Shown: positions 1-10,479 of the stretch, piece by piece | How positions within the stretch are numbered: the stretch's first letter is position 1 | Layout: every line of letters starts with the position of its first letter | Assembly (NCBI RefSeq): GCF_028640845.1 | Contig: NC_080539.1 | Coordinates: 159,837,236-159,901,235, forward strand | Length of the DNA: 64,000 bases | Source of the DNA: Ahaetulla prasina | Taxonomy: Eukaryota; Chordata; Lepidosauria; Squamata; Colubridae | Direction: 5' to 3' | The notes under the pieces: generated by a model | What the model saw: the letters and a program-made list of their open reading frames with translations, nothing else | Told to the model about the DNA's origin: nothing | Database searches by the model: none | Made by a program: the position numbers and the translations under genes

Positions 1-579
1 CAGTGCTAACAATGCCACTGCTCACAAGTCCTCCAGTCCTCCCAACTGTGATGTGATTGATGTTTTGCTCCCCCTACTTCATCCCACATCCTCCTACATC
101 CTTGCAAGCTGTCAACTAAGCTATTTTGGGATATGAATCTAACACTCTTTCAAAGCAACATTAAACATATTATTTAGAAATGGCTCCAATAATTAACAAC
201 CTGAATCCAATGAGGGGGAGATTGTTTCTGAGGGCAGAGAACCATGACTGCTTTTTAGAGCCCACCACATGACACCACTTCCCCAAGGGGACCCATGAAA
301 TGTGCCCAAGAAACACCCCCCCCCCCGAGCATGCTGCCTCTACCAGATTTGGTGGGATGAGTGGAAACCATTGGGGATAAGCAGTCTTGCAGGTAACCTG
401 ATGCCAAAACATGTGTGAGGTCTTAAAATTGGCAATGGGTACCTTGGATTGTACCCAGAAGCCTACCCAAAGCAAGCACAATTCGTGTAGTACTGGTATT
501 ATATAGTTATGCTATGGTGTGCCCCAAACTGAAGCTTCCAAATGCTCTTCAAGGACCATCCCATGTAGTCCAACCAGGA
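1..579. other. Unrecognised non-coding stretch
   Basis: I see no gene or known repeat here. It contains a short poly-C run near 307-318. The 103-codon antisense open frame at 170-481 shows no family motif and I treat it as chance. Confidence 0.4.
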
Positions 580-800
580 ATATATTTATTTATTTCATCA
601 TATTTGTTTAGCCACCCATTGTACAAAATATGATTTTAGGCAGTCTACAATAAATACAGAAATGGGCACAAAGGGCCGTAAAGTGGAGTGCCCAGAGAGA
701 TGAGTGGGCCTGCTTGCAATAGCATAAAACAGCAAATAAGATTTAGGGGAAGCCTAATATAGACCCTGGAGCAACATCACTGAATAATATTAGATCATAT
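580..800 (-). mobile_element. Degraded L2-like LINE 3' end
   Basis: An A/T-rich TTTATTTATTT start is followed by a diverged form of the antisense tail usually read as 'gccacccat...tctacaat'. The same kind of tail starts the old L2 copies at 20745 and 47826. It is very diverged, so the boundaries are approximate. Confidence 0.4.
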
Positions 801-835
801 TCTTTACAAAAACTGAGATAGAAAATGTTAAAACC

Positions 836-848
836 AGAAACAACTAAA
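836..848. repeat. Left 13-bp target-site duplication
   Basis: AGAAACAACTAAA at 836-848 is repeated exactly at 2334-2346 and brackets the L1-containing insertion. Confidence 0.85.
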
Positions 849-960
849 GATATATATGAAGATGACGAATGAAGATGATGAATGAGACTTCGTCGAAACG
901 TCGCCAAGACACTTCCAATTTTACGCGGGAGAAAACCCGAATAACCAAAGACCTATATAT
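849..960 (+). other. Hammerhead-like segment resembling Penelope-type ends
   Basis: TGATGA at 876-881, a small GAC/GTC stem at 886-894, GAAA at 895-898 and GTC at 900-902 occur in hammerhead order. The invariant C before TGATGA is an A here (875), and four unpaired bases follow the first box, so this copy is probably inactive. Penelope-like retroelements are known to carry hammerhead motifs. The link to that family is an inference. Confidence 0.35.
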
Positions 961-1055
961 ATATTCCTAATTTCTACCCCTTTTATCCAACCATTGATAA
1001 AACAAGTCCCAAGTTCAAAAACAGTCTGTGTCTTCTTTTTCTTTTATCTTCAGTG

Positions 1056-1509
1056 TTAATTTGTCCATTTCTGCACAGTCCAATATTTTTTAATTATATC
1101 TTCTTCCGTAGGGGTTTCCTCGCTTCTCCAATGTTGTGCAAATACAATTATTGCTGCTGTTAAAACATGCAATATCAAATATACATTCCCTTTATCATAT
1201 TTTCCTGGTATTATGCCTAACAAAAATAGTTCTGGCTTAAAGTCTATCTGCTGTCTTAACATTTTTTTCTAACCAAGTATGCATTTTCTTCCAAAAAATT
1301 TTGGTAGACATATTTTTAAACATTTTTGCTAACCTCGCTGGTGGTAAGTGCCACCTATAAAACATTTTATACAAGTTTTCTTTATAAGTAGTTGCCATTG
1401 TCAATTTATAGTTTCTTTCCCAGAGTTTTTGCCAGTTATCTAGTTCTATATTATGTCCAAAAAAAATTGCCCATACCATCATTGTCTCTTTCACCTGTTC
1501 GTCTTCCAT
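1056..1509 (-). pseudogene. L1 ORF2 C-terminal remnant
   Basis: Two overlapping antisense frames (1237-1509 and 1056-1262) read as the C-terminal part of L1 ORF2. Diagnostic segments are NLYKMFYRWHLPPARLAKMF and the following PELFLLGIIPGKYDKG. A frame change near 1250 joins them. No RT or EN lies in this piece, so it is a dead fragment of a truncated copy. Confidence 0.75.
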
Positions 1510-1529
1510 TTTTAGGCTTTGTAAAATGT

Positions 1530-1880
1530 TATATAGAATTGAATAGAATAGAATTTTTTATTGCCAAGTGTGATTGGACACACAAGGAATTTGTTTTGGT
1601 GCATATGCTCTCAGTGTACATAAAAGAAAAGATACGTTCATCAAGATACAACATTTACAACACAAATGATGGTCAATATATCAATATAAATCATAAGGAT
1701 TGCCAGCAACAAAGTTACAGTCATACAGTCATAAGTGGAAAGAGATTGGTGATAGGAACGATGAGAAGATTAATAGTAGTGCAGATTTAGTAAATAGTTT
1801 GACAATATTGAGGGAATTATTTGTTTAGCAGAGTGATGGCCTTCGGGAAAAAACTGTTCTTGTGTCTAGTTAATCTTTTA
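1530..1880 (-). mobile_element. CR1/L3 LINE 3' end nested in L1
   Basis: The antisense copy begins with an AATTG/AATAG microsatellite. It then matches the last ~350 bp of the 48.8-51.99 kb CR1/L3 element, including the block complementary to 51660-51985, and stops at TTGTGTCTAGTT. It interrupts the L1 ORF2 remnants. Confidence 0.85.
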
Positions 1881-1990
1881 TGTCTAAGAGTTATCCATTC
1901 CTTCACCCAGGTTAATACTCATGCTTGGTAATATAACTCCCAATCTGGTAATCCAAAACCTCCATTACTTTTAGATTCTTGCAGCATCTT

Positions 1991-2296
1991 CTATCTAATT
2001 CTAACTTTTTCCCCTTGCCAAATAAATTTCAAAATTATTGTATTTAGCTCATTAAAAAAAAACTCTAAAGGAATCATTTGAAACAAGAAAAATAGTTTCG
2101 GTAGAATATTCATTTTTATAGTCACTATCCTTCCTAACATTGATAATTGCAAATTTTTCCATTTTTCCAAGTCTAGTTTCATTTGATTTATTAGCTTAGT
2201 ATAGTTACCTTCTTTTATTGCTGTGCATCTTGCTGTTAGATATATTCCCAAATATTTAACTTCCTGAACTATCTGATATCTTTTTTGCCAGTTCAT
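1991..2296 (-). pseudogene. L1 ORF2 fragment downstream of RT
   Basis: A 101-codon antisense frame matches the post-RT region of L1 ORF2. Motifs include VKYLGIYLTARC, LEKWKNLQLSMLGRI, VTIKMNILPKLFFLFQMIP and LKFIWQG. It belongs to the same truncated L1 as 1056-1509. The host sequence between the two pieces looks shorter than in L1 proteins generally, so some was probably lost where CR1/L3 inserted. Confidence 0.8.
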
Positions 2297-2333
2297 TTTT
2301 TTGTTTATCTGTAAGATTTTTGACTATTATTTT

Positions 2334-2346
2334 AGAAACAACTAAA
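2334..2346. repeat. Right 13-bp target-site duplication
   Basis: Exact copy of the 13 bases at 836-848. It marks the truncated 5' end of the L1. Confidence 0.85.
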
Positions 2347-2719
2347 AACAACCCTGAGCTAGCTCACCTATGAGCTGGAGATAAGACACAAGCAGTGTCT
2401 TGAGGACAGGTCACCTAAAATACAGTAAATGTTAGCAGGGTACATTCATGCCACTTCTGAATGTACGAGTCTTCAGTGCTAAGAGCTAGTTTGATGGGTG
2501 TCTGTTTACAAAATGTTTGTATTATTACACAGTTTTTCTGTTTCTGCTTGGTAAGGCAAAACTAATAAATGGTAGCAGTCTTTCACTCAATAGATTGAAA
2601 ACCTGACTACATTTGCCACCTATGAGTGGATTGTCTATCGACATAGAACTTGCATGGGCAAATATAATGAAATATATATCTCATTTATCCACAATACAAT
2701 AGTTTAAATAGTTATAATA
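2347..2719. other. Unrecognised non-coding stretch
   Basis: AT-rich sequence with no convincing ORF and no repeat that I can name. Confidence 0.4.
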
Positions 2720-2727
2720 GTTATATA

Positions 2728-3160
2728 CAGCGGTGGGCTTCAAAAATTTTAGCAAGGAGTTCTCTGCCCGGTTGCTGAGTGGGCATGGCCATGGTGGGCA
2801 TGGCCTAGTCAGCCTCCTGTACCATGGCAGAGGGGTGTTTTTGCCATCCCTGGGCTCCGGAGGCTTTCCTCGAGCCTCCGGGTGGGTGAAAACAGCCTCC
2901 CCAGGCTCTGGAGGCCCTCTGGAGGCCGGAAACAGGCCTGATTCCAGCCTTCCCAAACTTCCGGTAGGCCCATTTTTCACCCTCCCCGAGCCTCTGCGCA
3001 CGCCATGCATCCAAAATGGGCTGTGTGCGGACTCCTGGGAGGGGTGGGGCGGGGGGGTGGGGTGGGGCCAGCCAGGAGTGGGATTTGGGGGTCTCCAAAC
3101 TGCACAGAACCTTATTAGAGGTTTTCCCGAACCCCTGAGAACCTCCAGCAGCCCACCCCA
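2728..3160. mobile_element. hAT-like non-autonomous transposon
   Basis: The termini are CAGCGGTGGGCT and the near-complement AGCCCACCCCA. Perfect 8-bp duplications GTTATATA flank it (2720-2727 and 3161-3168). The interior is GC-rich with GGGCATGGCC-type sequence and encodes no transposase; ORFs in it are incidental. Termini starting CAG plus an 8-bp TSD fit the hAT superfamily. Confidence 0.75.
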
Positions 3161-3168
3161 GTTATATA

Positions 3169-4824
3169 AGTTTATTGGAAATATATACTTAATACTATTT
3201 GCATAAGATAAGTATATAAAGAATTGTAATTATTTACTATTGAAATGATATACTATTTTTTGTTGCATTTTTGTTATTGTTGTATCTATTTGGAAGCTGG
3301 TGTCAGCAATGTTTATATCAGGGGAAGCAAACAAAGAATGGTTTATCATAACTATGCTTGAAGGAAGGGATCTTTAAATTGCAAGAATTTCAGGTTTGGG
3401 TGTTACACAAAAATGTAGACAATAGGTATTATTCTTTTTCTTGCAGGTCAATCAGAATGGAGTGAATAGCCTAGACCCCTGTCAGGCTCATTCCCCTGCA
3501 TTGTAAAATACAATATTGAAACACATCTAGTATAGCAGAAATCCATGTATTTTTCAGTTCCATCTTGTTTAGTTATTGTTGTTACTTCTCAAGAAAATAG
3601 CAATTGTTTATGCGGCCTATTTAACGCAAGCTTTAAAATATGCCTGATAGGTTGGGGGAAGAGAAGGTTGGGTTTTCCGTAGTGTCTCTACAGTAATTTT
3701 CAATCACACAATCCTAAAACAACCACATTCCTTGATTACAAACATTCATCAGAATGTTTTAATTCTACAACTTTTTCATTCGTACAGCTGTGTCCCATTA
3801 TGTTTGAACAACATTCTTTCTATTGTAAAGGTAGTGTTAGGGTTGTGGGAGATTTGTTTTTAAAAAGTGACTCCATAAAAATTGAGTTTTAATAAGGTTG
3901 TTTAAACCAGTCATTAATCTGAGTCCTGGCTAAATGTATGTTTATGTATACTGTATGTCTATATACAAATGCACTGAATCGTAACTCTGATTAACAACAA
4001 TTTTAAACAACCCAATTTTGATATGATCAGAAGTTTGCCGATTATGTTAGTTTTGAATTTTTCCTCATTTATAACCTAAGAAAACACGAACATGCTCCTC
4101 AAAATGCTCCAAAAATCAGAAAAGTAGACCAGGGATATTCTGGCAAAATGCACAGGGAATTCAGCAGAGCTAAAATATAGCTGATATTCATATCAATCGG
4201 GGGAGGGAGGATGGATTCTTCATTGATGAAAACAGATGATGAGAAAGTATGAGGGTAGAAAAGCTCAAATGCTTATGGTACATAGAGCTTATGCATCTCA
4301 GCTATTATCTGGAAATGGAGAAAGGAAAAAGTAAAATGCCATACTTTGGATAATGGAACCTTTAAAAATAGACATTAGAAGGGTAAAAGCAATGGAATGT
4401 ACAAGTGTCACTGCCTGAATATTTCCAAAGTACTTCAAGACTTCGATATTTTCATTCTTTTAAAGTTACCATAGAAAAGAAGTACGGCTAGCCAAAATAA
4501 AAATGTGGACAATAAAGGCAAAAAGCGAAGTACAGTCTTCTCCAATTTCAATCTTTAAAGCAAAGTATTTTTTTATCCATGAAAGACCAATGCACCATTA
4601 CCGAAATAATAATGAGAATGCTGGTTGACTCACGTCTTTACCGTTTCCAATGTATATGGAAATTATCCCTTAAATTTTTTTTCTTCTTTTATTGAGAAAG
4701 TTGACTTGTTGGCCTGAGTAAGAGGTTTTTCTAAAATTCGTCTTCGAAAAATGTTAGACTAATCTTTATTACTTTTTTATACAGATATATAGACGCTTTT
4801 AAATTCAAATGATTAACCTCTACG
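3169..4824. other. Unrecognised AT-rich stretch
   Basis: About 1.65 kb with no convincing ORF, RNA gene or nameable repeat. It may be ordinary intergenic DNA or very old repeat remnants. Confidence 0.4.
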
Positions 4825-5133
4825 TCAGCCGTGAAATGCTACCGGTTTGGGCGAACCAGTATTTCCAATGATCAGCTGGGTGACGATCAGCTGTGACGCA
4901 CGATTTATATTAGCTAGAATCGTCAGATTTCCTGCTTTCTAGCTAATCTAAATCGCGTGGCACAGAGGATCCCCCCCCTGCTGTTCTAGTTACCTTTGCA
5001 GACTTGGAAGGCTTCAAAATGTTCCTTTTTTAGTGCCGCGTGGGTGCGCCTGAGGCGCGCATGCGCGCACAAAGCACGCCCTCGGTAGCAGACTCACAGA
5101 ATTGGTAGCAGACTTCAGAGGATTTCATCCCTA
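4825..5133. mobile_element. hAT-like MITE with internal inverted repeat
   Basis: The ends CAGCCGTGAAATGC and GGATTTCATCCCTA are imperfect inverted copies of the GTGAAAT-type terminus seen at 10901, 17105 and 57879. The flanks CTCTACGT and CTCTGTAT agree at 5 of 8 bases, as expected of an old duplication. Inside, an inverted repeat pairs the stretch near 4901-4920 (…ATTAGCTAGAA) with TTCTAGCTAATC near 4937-4948. Confidence 0.5.
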
Positions 5134-5890
5134 CTCTGTATCAAGAAAGCAGCCCTAAGAAATCTATACAAATCTTCCTGAATACTAATATTGCCTAGGT
5201 ATATTTTAAATATTTTATTTCTTGATAAGATTTCAAATACTTTTATATGTACTCCAAATTAATTGGGACTGTATAGAGATATTCCTGACATAGGTTTTCA
5301 ACTGCCACTAACCAATCTGGTCTCATAGTGCTTGCTATTTGCAACAGTTCTGCATTATGTCAATATCTTGTCCCATTACGTTGCACTTTTAATAGCCCAT
5401 TGCATTTACTTTCTTGGCTTCTTATCTTCTATAGTAGCTCAGCTATTCACTGATCTTCAGTGATTATAATCCTCTTCCTATTTGGATTCTAAGATAAGGT
5501 GTGATTGTGGACTGTAATCTCAAAGCACCCACTGAGTTTCTTGGAGATCTTGTCTCCTTTATCTCCTTGCCCATCACATATCAACACATGTTCTGTGAGT
5601 GATCAAGGTCTAAATTATTTTTCTATCTATTGTTTTGTTGCATAGACATAGATCTGCTTTACTTCTTGGGAAAAAAATGCTGCTGTAAATATTTAACGTC
5701 CTTATTCCAGATATTGGCCACCTGCTTTAGTCCATAAATGCTCTTTTTGAAGTTTCATTCTGAAATTCTGCCATCCTTAGATCTACTTTATTGAGATGGG
5801 AAGAAAATACAATGCACTCAAAATTCCCAATCTTCATAATGCTTTGGATACATGCCACTGCAACCCCAGAATAAAATTGCTGCCCAAATA
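5134..5890. other. Unrecognised non-coding stretch
   Basis: No gene or clear repeat. The stretch 5160-5600 has the pyrimidine-rich look of an old antisense LINE, but I could not assign it. Confidence 0.3.
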
Positions 5891-5893
5891 GAA

Positions 5894-6485
5894 AGGAATA
5901 GCAATAGCAATAGCACTTAGACTTATATACCGCTTCATAGTGCTTTACAGGGATGCAGTGGCTCAATGGCTAGGATGCTGAGCTTATCAATCAAAAGGTC
6001 AGCAGTTCAGCGGTTCGAATCCATAGTGCTGCATAATGGGGTGAGCTCCCGTTACTTGTCCCAGCTTCTGCCAACCTAGCAGTTCGAAAGCACGTAAAAA
6101 ATGCAAGTAGAAAAATAGGGGCCACCTTTGGTGGGAAGGTAACAGCGTTCTGTGCACCTTTGGCATTTAGTCATGCCGGCCACATGATCACGGAGACGTC
6201 TTCAGACAGCGCTGGCTCTTTGGCTTTGAAACGGAGATGAGCACCACCCCCTAGAGTTACATATGTGCAAGGGGAACCTTTACCTTTACCTCTAGTGCTT
6301 TACAGCCCTCTCTAAGTAGTTTACAGAGTCAGCCTATTGCCCCCACAATCTAGGTCCTCATTTTACCCACCTTGGAAGGATGGAAGGCTGAGTCAACCTT
6401 GAGCCTGGTGTGATTTGAACTGCCAAATTGCAGGCAGCTGGCAGTCGGCAGAAGTAGTCTGTAGTACTACATTCTAACCACTGCG
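5894..6485 (-). mobile_element. tRNA-type SINE split by a Sauria SINE
   Basis: An antisense SINE with an AATAGCAATAGC tail and a core containing 'tcctcattttacc' and 'ggatggaaggctgagtcaac'. That core is shared with the SINEs at 9985, 38771, 46904 and 55963. The tRNA-like head is at the high-coordinate end. A Sauria SINE interrupts it at 5951-6292, flanked by copies of the host sequence TAGTGCTTTACAG. Confidence 0.75.
5951..6292 (+). mobile_element. Sauria SINE, nearly full length
   Basis: The tRNA-like head has a B-box GGTTCGAATCC. The characteristic body reads 'ccacctttggtgggaaggta' and 'gccggccacatgatcacgga', with a BovB-type tail ending in a CCTTTACCTTTACC microsatellite. Exact 13-bp duplications TAGTGCTTTACAG lie at 5938-5950 and 6293-6305. 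It depends on BovB/RTE machinery; a BovB remnant occurs at 47335. Confidence 0.9.
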
Positions 6486-6583
6486 CGAAAAGGAAACACA
6501 TTAATTTCTGGGAATTCTGTATTGGAGAGCTGGGTCTGGTTCCCTTCTCTACGAAAAGGGTTTTCTGGTTGTTGTGGTTGTTT

Positions 6584-6753
6584 TAGAATAGAATAGAATA
6601 GAATAGAATAGAATTTTTATTGGCCAAGTGTGATTGGACACACAGGGAATTTGTCTTGGTGCATATGCTCTCAGTGTACATAAAAGAAAAGATACGTTCA
6701 TCAAGGTACAACATTTACAACACAATTGATGGTCAATATATCAATATAAATCA
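6584..6753 (-). mobile_element. CR1/L3 LINE 3' terminus
   Basis: A TAGAATAGAATAG microsatellite is followed by the antisense CR1/L3 3' end (GGCCAAGTGTGATTGGACAC and onward). It is 5'-truncated to about 170 bp and matches 51825-51985 of the long copy. Confidence 0.9.
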
Positions 6754-8011
6754 TTTTTATGTATGATACAGCAGATGATCCCAAAAGTTCTTGTCCAGCA
6801 CCACTTCTATGTAAGCCTGACCAGGGGGCGGAGAAGTAAATTTAAACTTGACTTCCTCTTATTCCAGAAATCCAGCTTAGAACAAAAAGGGTCCATTCTC
6901 TGGAAAATGTGTCCCTTTTCTGTACTTTTTCCAGACATGCTACTGCTATGTAAACCTGAAAGGGGTGGCAAAGAACCAGAGAGCAAGGAAGGATGTTCTA
7001 CGGATGATAGTAGGCAACTCAATCAAAGACTCACTGAGACCCTTTGCAGGGATGACTAGACTCACCTACTGTAGACTTTGCAGTGTGTATCACTTCCCAG
7101 GGACAATTTAATGGGGAGATGGAGGCTGGAACTTCTTTCTCCTGTAGCTTAGTGGCTTGGTGAAACACAGCAAGGAGGGTATCCCATGGAATTGATTTTT
7201 GCCTAGATTTGGAATAAAACCCTCTGTGGAGCAAAGTGGGATGGCAGAAGGGTGAGTTACCTCCCCTAGCCTGTCTTTCACTCCCCCCCACACACACCAG
7301 CCATTCACTTGATTGTCATGCACAATTTTAGATTGCAGAACAATTGAACTGCATGGACATATTTCCCTGAGAGCCAAATACTACGTTTCAGCATCTTGTT
7401 GTGATTGGGCTCACAACAGGCTCCATGCAAAGCAGCCACAGGTATTTCCTTCAATACACCTGGGTATAAAAAGAAGGGAAGGTTCATCCTTCGTCTGTCA
7501 TCATTTCCACTCCTTTACTGCACTTACTCCATCTTACTGAAATAGTTGCTTCCTTTTTCTTCCCAAGGCAAATGTCATGTTGGAATTTTTCCTGATAAAC
7601 CTACAGCATCCACAGTACAATGCAGACCTAAACTTCTTCAGCCAGAAAAGAGGGTCAACATGCCAATCAGAACTGAGCAGGTCTCTGAACCTTGGAACAC
7701 CCTTCTTCTACATAAATTACAACACTAAGAGGGGCTCTTTCATTTTTCATCAGAAAACATTTTTTTTTTCCTGCTAAATCACCTTGACCTGGCTTCAGTC
7801 TGCCCCAGCCATAGATCAGGAAAACATGATGGAGACTCTGATATATGAGGAAAGCCCTTGACAATCAGGAAATGGATCATCTTAGGACTGGAGCAAGAAG
7901 ATGAGATGGATGAGACCTAGATCTGCCCTTCTGAATCTATAAATCCTAGTGATTGCTCCGCCTCACTGAAACTTCCATATAGGATGGAGGACATGACTTC
8001 TAGGTGTACTG
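6754..8011. other. Unrecognised stretch with short chance ORFs
   Basis: Several short open frames occur on both strands (for example 6763-7059 and 7031-7297) and overlap each other. None has a recognisable domain or convincing splice context. A poly-T run lies near 7762-7770. Confidence 0.35.
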
Positions 8012-8702
8012 CAGATAATCCTCGACATACGACCGCAATTGAACCCCCGATTTCGGCTGCTAAGTGAGACATTTGTCAAATAAAATTTCCCCCATTGTAC
8101 GACCTTTCTTGCCATAGCTGTTTAAAAAAATTTAAAAAATTTAAATTCTCTATTATTATACTCTACTATTTAATCGTGCGGGACTAGCCTAAGTGTTTTT
8201 AATTAATTAATTTATAATTTTAAATTTTAAAGGGTTTTATATCGGTCTATGACCGTTTTAGTTAATTAGGCCTGTTAAATATTTCGTTTTAAATCCGTTT
8301 TTAAATTTGTGATTTATACTATGTATACTATGTGTTTTAATATGGCTGTAAACCACCCTGAGTCCTTCGGGAGAAGGGCGGTATAGAAATTAAATTATAA
8401 ATAAATAAAAATAAATAAAAATAGTTGTTAAGTGAATCACTGCAGTGGTTAAATTAGCAACACGGTTGTTAAGCGAATCTAGCTTCCCCCATTGACTTCG
8501 CTTGTCAGAAGATTGCAAAAAGGGCTCACGTGATCCTGGGAGACTGCAGCCATCATAAATGTGAGTCAGTTGGCAAAGGTCCGAATTTTGATCACGTGAC
8601 CATGGGAATGTTACGACAGTTGTAAATGTGAAAAATAGTCCTAGGTCTCTTTTTTCAGGGCCGTTGTAAGTTTGAATGATGACTAAAGTCGAGGGCTACC
8701 TG
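8012..8702. mobile_element. Mariner/Tigger-like MITE split by an L2 tail
   Basis: The ends CAGATAATCCTCGACATACG and GTCGAGGGCTACCTG are inverted copies of the terminus at 57782 and 9406. The body repeats the 'ttcacttaac...' and 'gatcacgtgacc' blocks of that family. No transposase is present. An L2 3' end interrupts it at about 8125-8420. Confidence 0.75.
8125..8420 (+). mobile_element. L2-type LINE 3' end nested in MITE
   Basis: The 3' tail 'ccaccctgagtccttcggga' / 'gaagggcggtatagaaatta' ends in (AAATA)n and matches the tail of the large L2 at 20797. The flanks ATAGCTGTT (8114) and ATAGTTGTT (8421) look like a duplication with one difference. The 5' part is AT-rich and degraded. Confidence 0.75.
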
Positions 8703-8867
8703 TTTTTACCACAGAAAGAGTGGTAAAAATGCTGGAGCTTCGGGCAAGAGAAACGGGCAAGTAGCAGCTGTCGTAACTGCATCTATGGTAGGTTGGCAAG
8801 TAATGAACATATGAGAAGAAGCAGCTAAAGAATTGAAAGCTTGTCTACCAAAACTGCATATGAGTGG

Positions 8868-9238
8868 TGTCAGGCCTGGAAACCATACTAGACTTTAGGG
8901 TTCCAGACGCTGCCACATTTTTCCCCTGAGGGGAGGAAGGGGGGCTGAGGGGTATGGTAACATTCTTCAAGCGGTCAAGGTCGGATGGTGTTCACATCTG
9001 CAGGAAGAGTGGCAAGAAGATATTCGAATGAACTGGGAGAACGTGGGACCATGTGACCATCAAAGGGGTCAGGGGGGTGGGACTCTTGGGGTTTGTATAA
9101 CTGGGAAAAGAATCCGGAAGTTCAGTTTTGGAATTTCACTCATCGTGTGCCAGTTTCCTCATGCTAGTAAAGAACTCTGGAAAACAATGGCTTCTGAGGT
9201 TTTTTTTATGCAGAAGAGATTTTTCTGGAACCTTGACA
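8868..9238 (+). mobile_element. Solo LTR, 371 bp
   Basis: It starts TGTCAGGCCTGG and ends CCTTGACA. Exact 5-bp duplications AGTGG (8863-8867 and 9239-9243) flank it. A 5-bp TSD with TG...CA ends is the mark of an LTR retroelement or ERV. No internal gag/pol region is present, so this is a solo LTR left by recombination. A TATA-like TTTGTATAA lies at about 9094. The 79-codon frame inside is incidental. It is unlike the three LTRs at 13446, 54856 and 63077. Confidence 0.7.
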
Positions 9239-9243
9239 AGTGG

Positions 9244-9405
9244 CTTAATTTAAAGACCAGACTTTAAATTAGTTCTTTCAGCAGCTCTGTGACATGAGGT
9301 TGCAAAACATTCAAAAAGATGCGAATGAAACATGGGAAGGTAAACCTAGAAAACAGAGAAGAGGGAACAAGAGATAAGTCAGATAGGGGCCATCTGTCAG
9401 AAATA
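9244..9405. other. Short unassigned spacer
   Basis: Nothing recognisable between the solo LTR and the next MITE. Confidence 0.4.
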
Positions 9406-9788
9406 CAGGCGGTTCTCCACTTACGACAATTCATTTAGTGACTGTTCAGAGTTATAATGGCACTAAAAAGGGATTTAGGACCATTTTTCATACTTATGAC
9501 CGATGCAACCATGGTCATGGGATCAAAATTCAGATGCTTTTGGCAACCGACTCATTGCTACGATGGTTGCTGTGCCCCCGCATCATGGAATCATTTTGTG
9601 GTGTGACCTTCTGACAAGCAAAGTCCATGGGGGAGTCCCAACCATGCTACTAACTTAACAGCTGCAGTGACTCACTTAATAATGGTGGCAAGAAAGGTCG
9701 TAAAGTGAAGCAACATTCACTTAAGAACCATCTCACTTAGCAACCGAAATTGTGGGCTCCGTTGTGATCGCAAGTCAAGGACTACCTA
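9406..9788. mobile_element. Mariner/Tigger-like MITE
   Basis: The left end CAGGCGGTTCTCCACTTACG and right end CAAGTCAAGGACTACCTA are inverted repeats flanked by TA (9404-9405 and 9789-9790). The body is the family 'cacttacgacc/gtgatcaaaattcag' sequence. It has no coding capacity. Confidence 0.75.
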
Positions 9789-9852
9789 TACGATTCAGAC
9801 ATATTAATGTAAGAACACCACTTTGCATTCCAGCAATTGGAGGAATGCAAGT

Positions 9853-10460
9853 ACAGTTCATTTAATGACGGTTGGAATTTACAACAGCACTGAAAAAATT
9901 ACTTGTGACCGTTTTTCACACTTACGACTGTTACAGCATCCCTACGGTCACATGATCAAAATTCAGACCCTTGGCAACTGACTCACTTTTTTTTTTTTTA
10001 ATTTGCATTTATATCCCACCCTTCTCCGAAGACTCAGGGCGTCTTACACTATGTCAAGCAATAGTCTTCATCCATTTGTATATTATATACAAAGTCAACT
10101 TTATTGCCCCCCCAACAATCTGGGTCCTCATTTTACCTACCTTATAAAGGATGGAAGGCTGAGTCAACCTTGGGCTTGGTGGGACTTGAACCTGCGGTAA
10201 TTGCAAGCAGCTGTGTTAATAACAGACTGTCTTAACAGTCTGAGCCACCAGAGGCCCATTTATGACGGTTGCAGTGTCCCAGGATCATGTGAACCCCTTT
10301 TTGTGACCTTCTGACAAGCCAAGTCAATGGGGTAACCAGATTCACTTAACAAATGTGTTACTGTAGTGATTCACTTAACAACTATCGCAAGAAAAGTCAT
10401 AAAATGGGGCAAAATTGACTTAACAAATGTCCCACTTAGCAACAAAAAATGTGTATCCCT
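9853..10460. mobile_element. Mariner/Tigger-like MITE split by a SINE
   Basis: Same internal sequence as 9406-9788 (for example 'cacatgatcaaaattcagac' and 'ttcacttaacaa'). The true left terminus is missing and the right end decays near 10460. An antisense SINE sits in the middle at 9985-10257. Confidence 0.7.
9985..10257 (-). mobile_element. tRNA SINE with L2-type tail
   Basis: Antisense copy. A poly-T start is followed by the L2-type tail 'cccttctccgaagactcagg' and the shared core ('ggtcctcattttacctacct'). A tRNA-like head at the far end has an antisense B-box reading GGTTCAAGTCC. The L2-type tail implies mobilisation by an L2 LINE such as the one at 20.8-25.4 kb. Confidence 0.85.
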
Positions 10461-10479
10461 AAAAGTAATGTCCAATACC

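Larger units (their letters stand above)
849..2333 (-). mobile_element. 5'-truncated L1 insertion with hammerhead-like 3' segment
   Basis: This is an antisense L1 fragment between exact 13-bp duplications. The high-coordinate end starts within ORF2, after the RT domain, which is typical 5' truncation. The low-coordinate end should be the L1 3' end but shows no poly-T. Instead, about 110 bp (849-960) looks unrelated to L1 and carries TGATGA and CGAAAC boxes like a Penelope-type hammerhead. A CR1/L3 3' end sits inside at about 1530-1880. The duplications mean the whole block probably arrived as one unit, apart from the later CR1/L3. It could instead be two insertions at one site. Confidence 0.7.

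Noticed and set aside
2733..3206. 157-codon Gly/Pro-rich ORF
   Set aside because: It is GC-rich MITE interior and crosses the element border at 3160.
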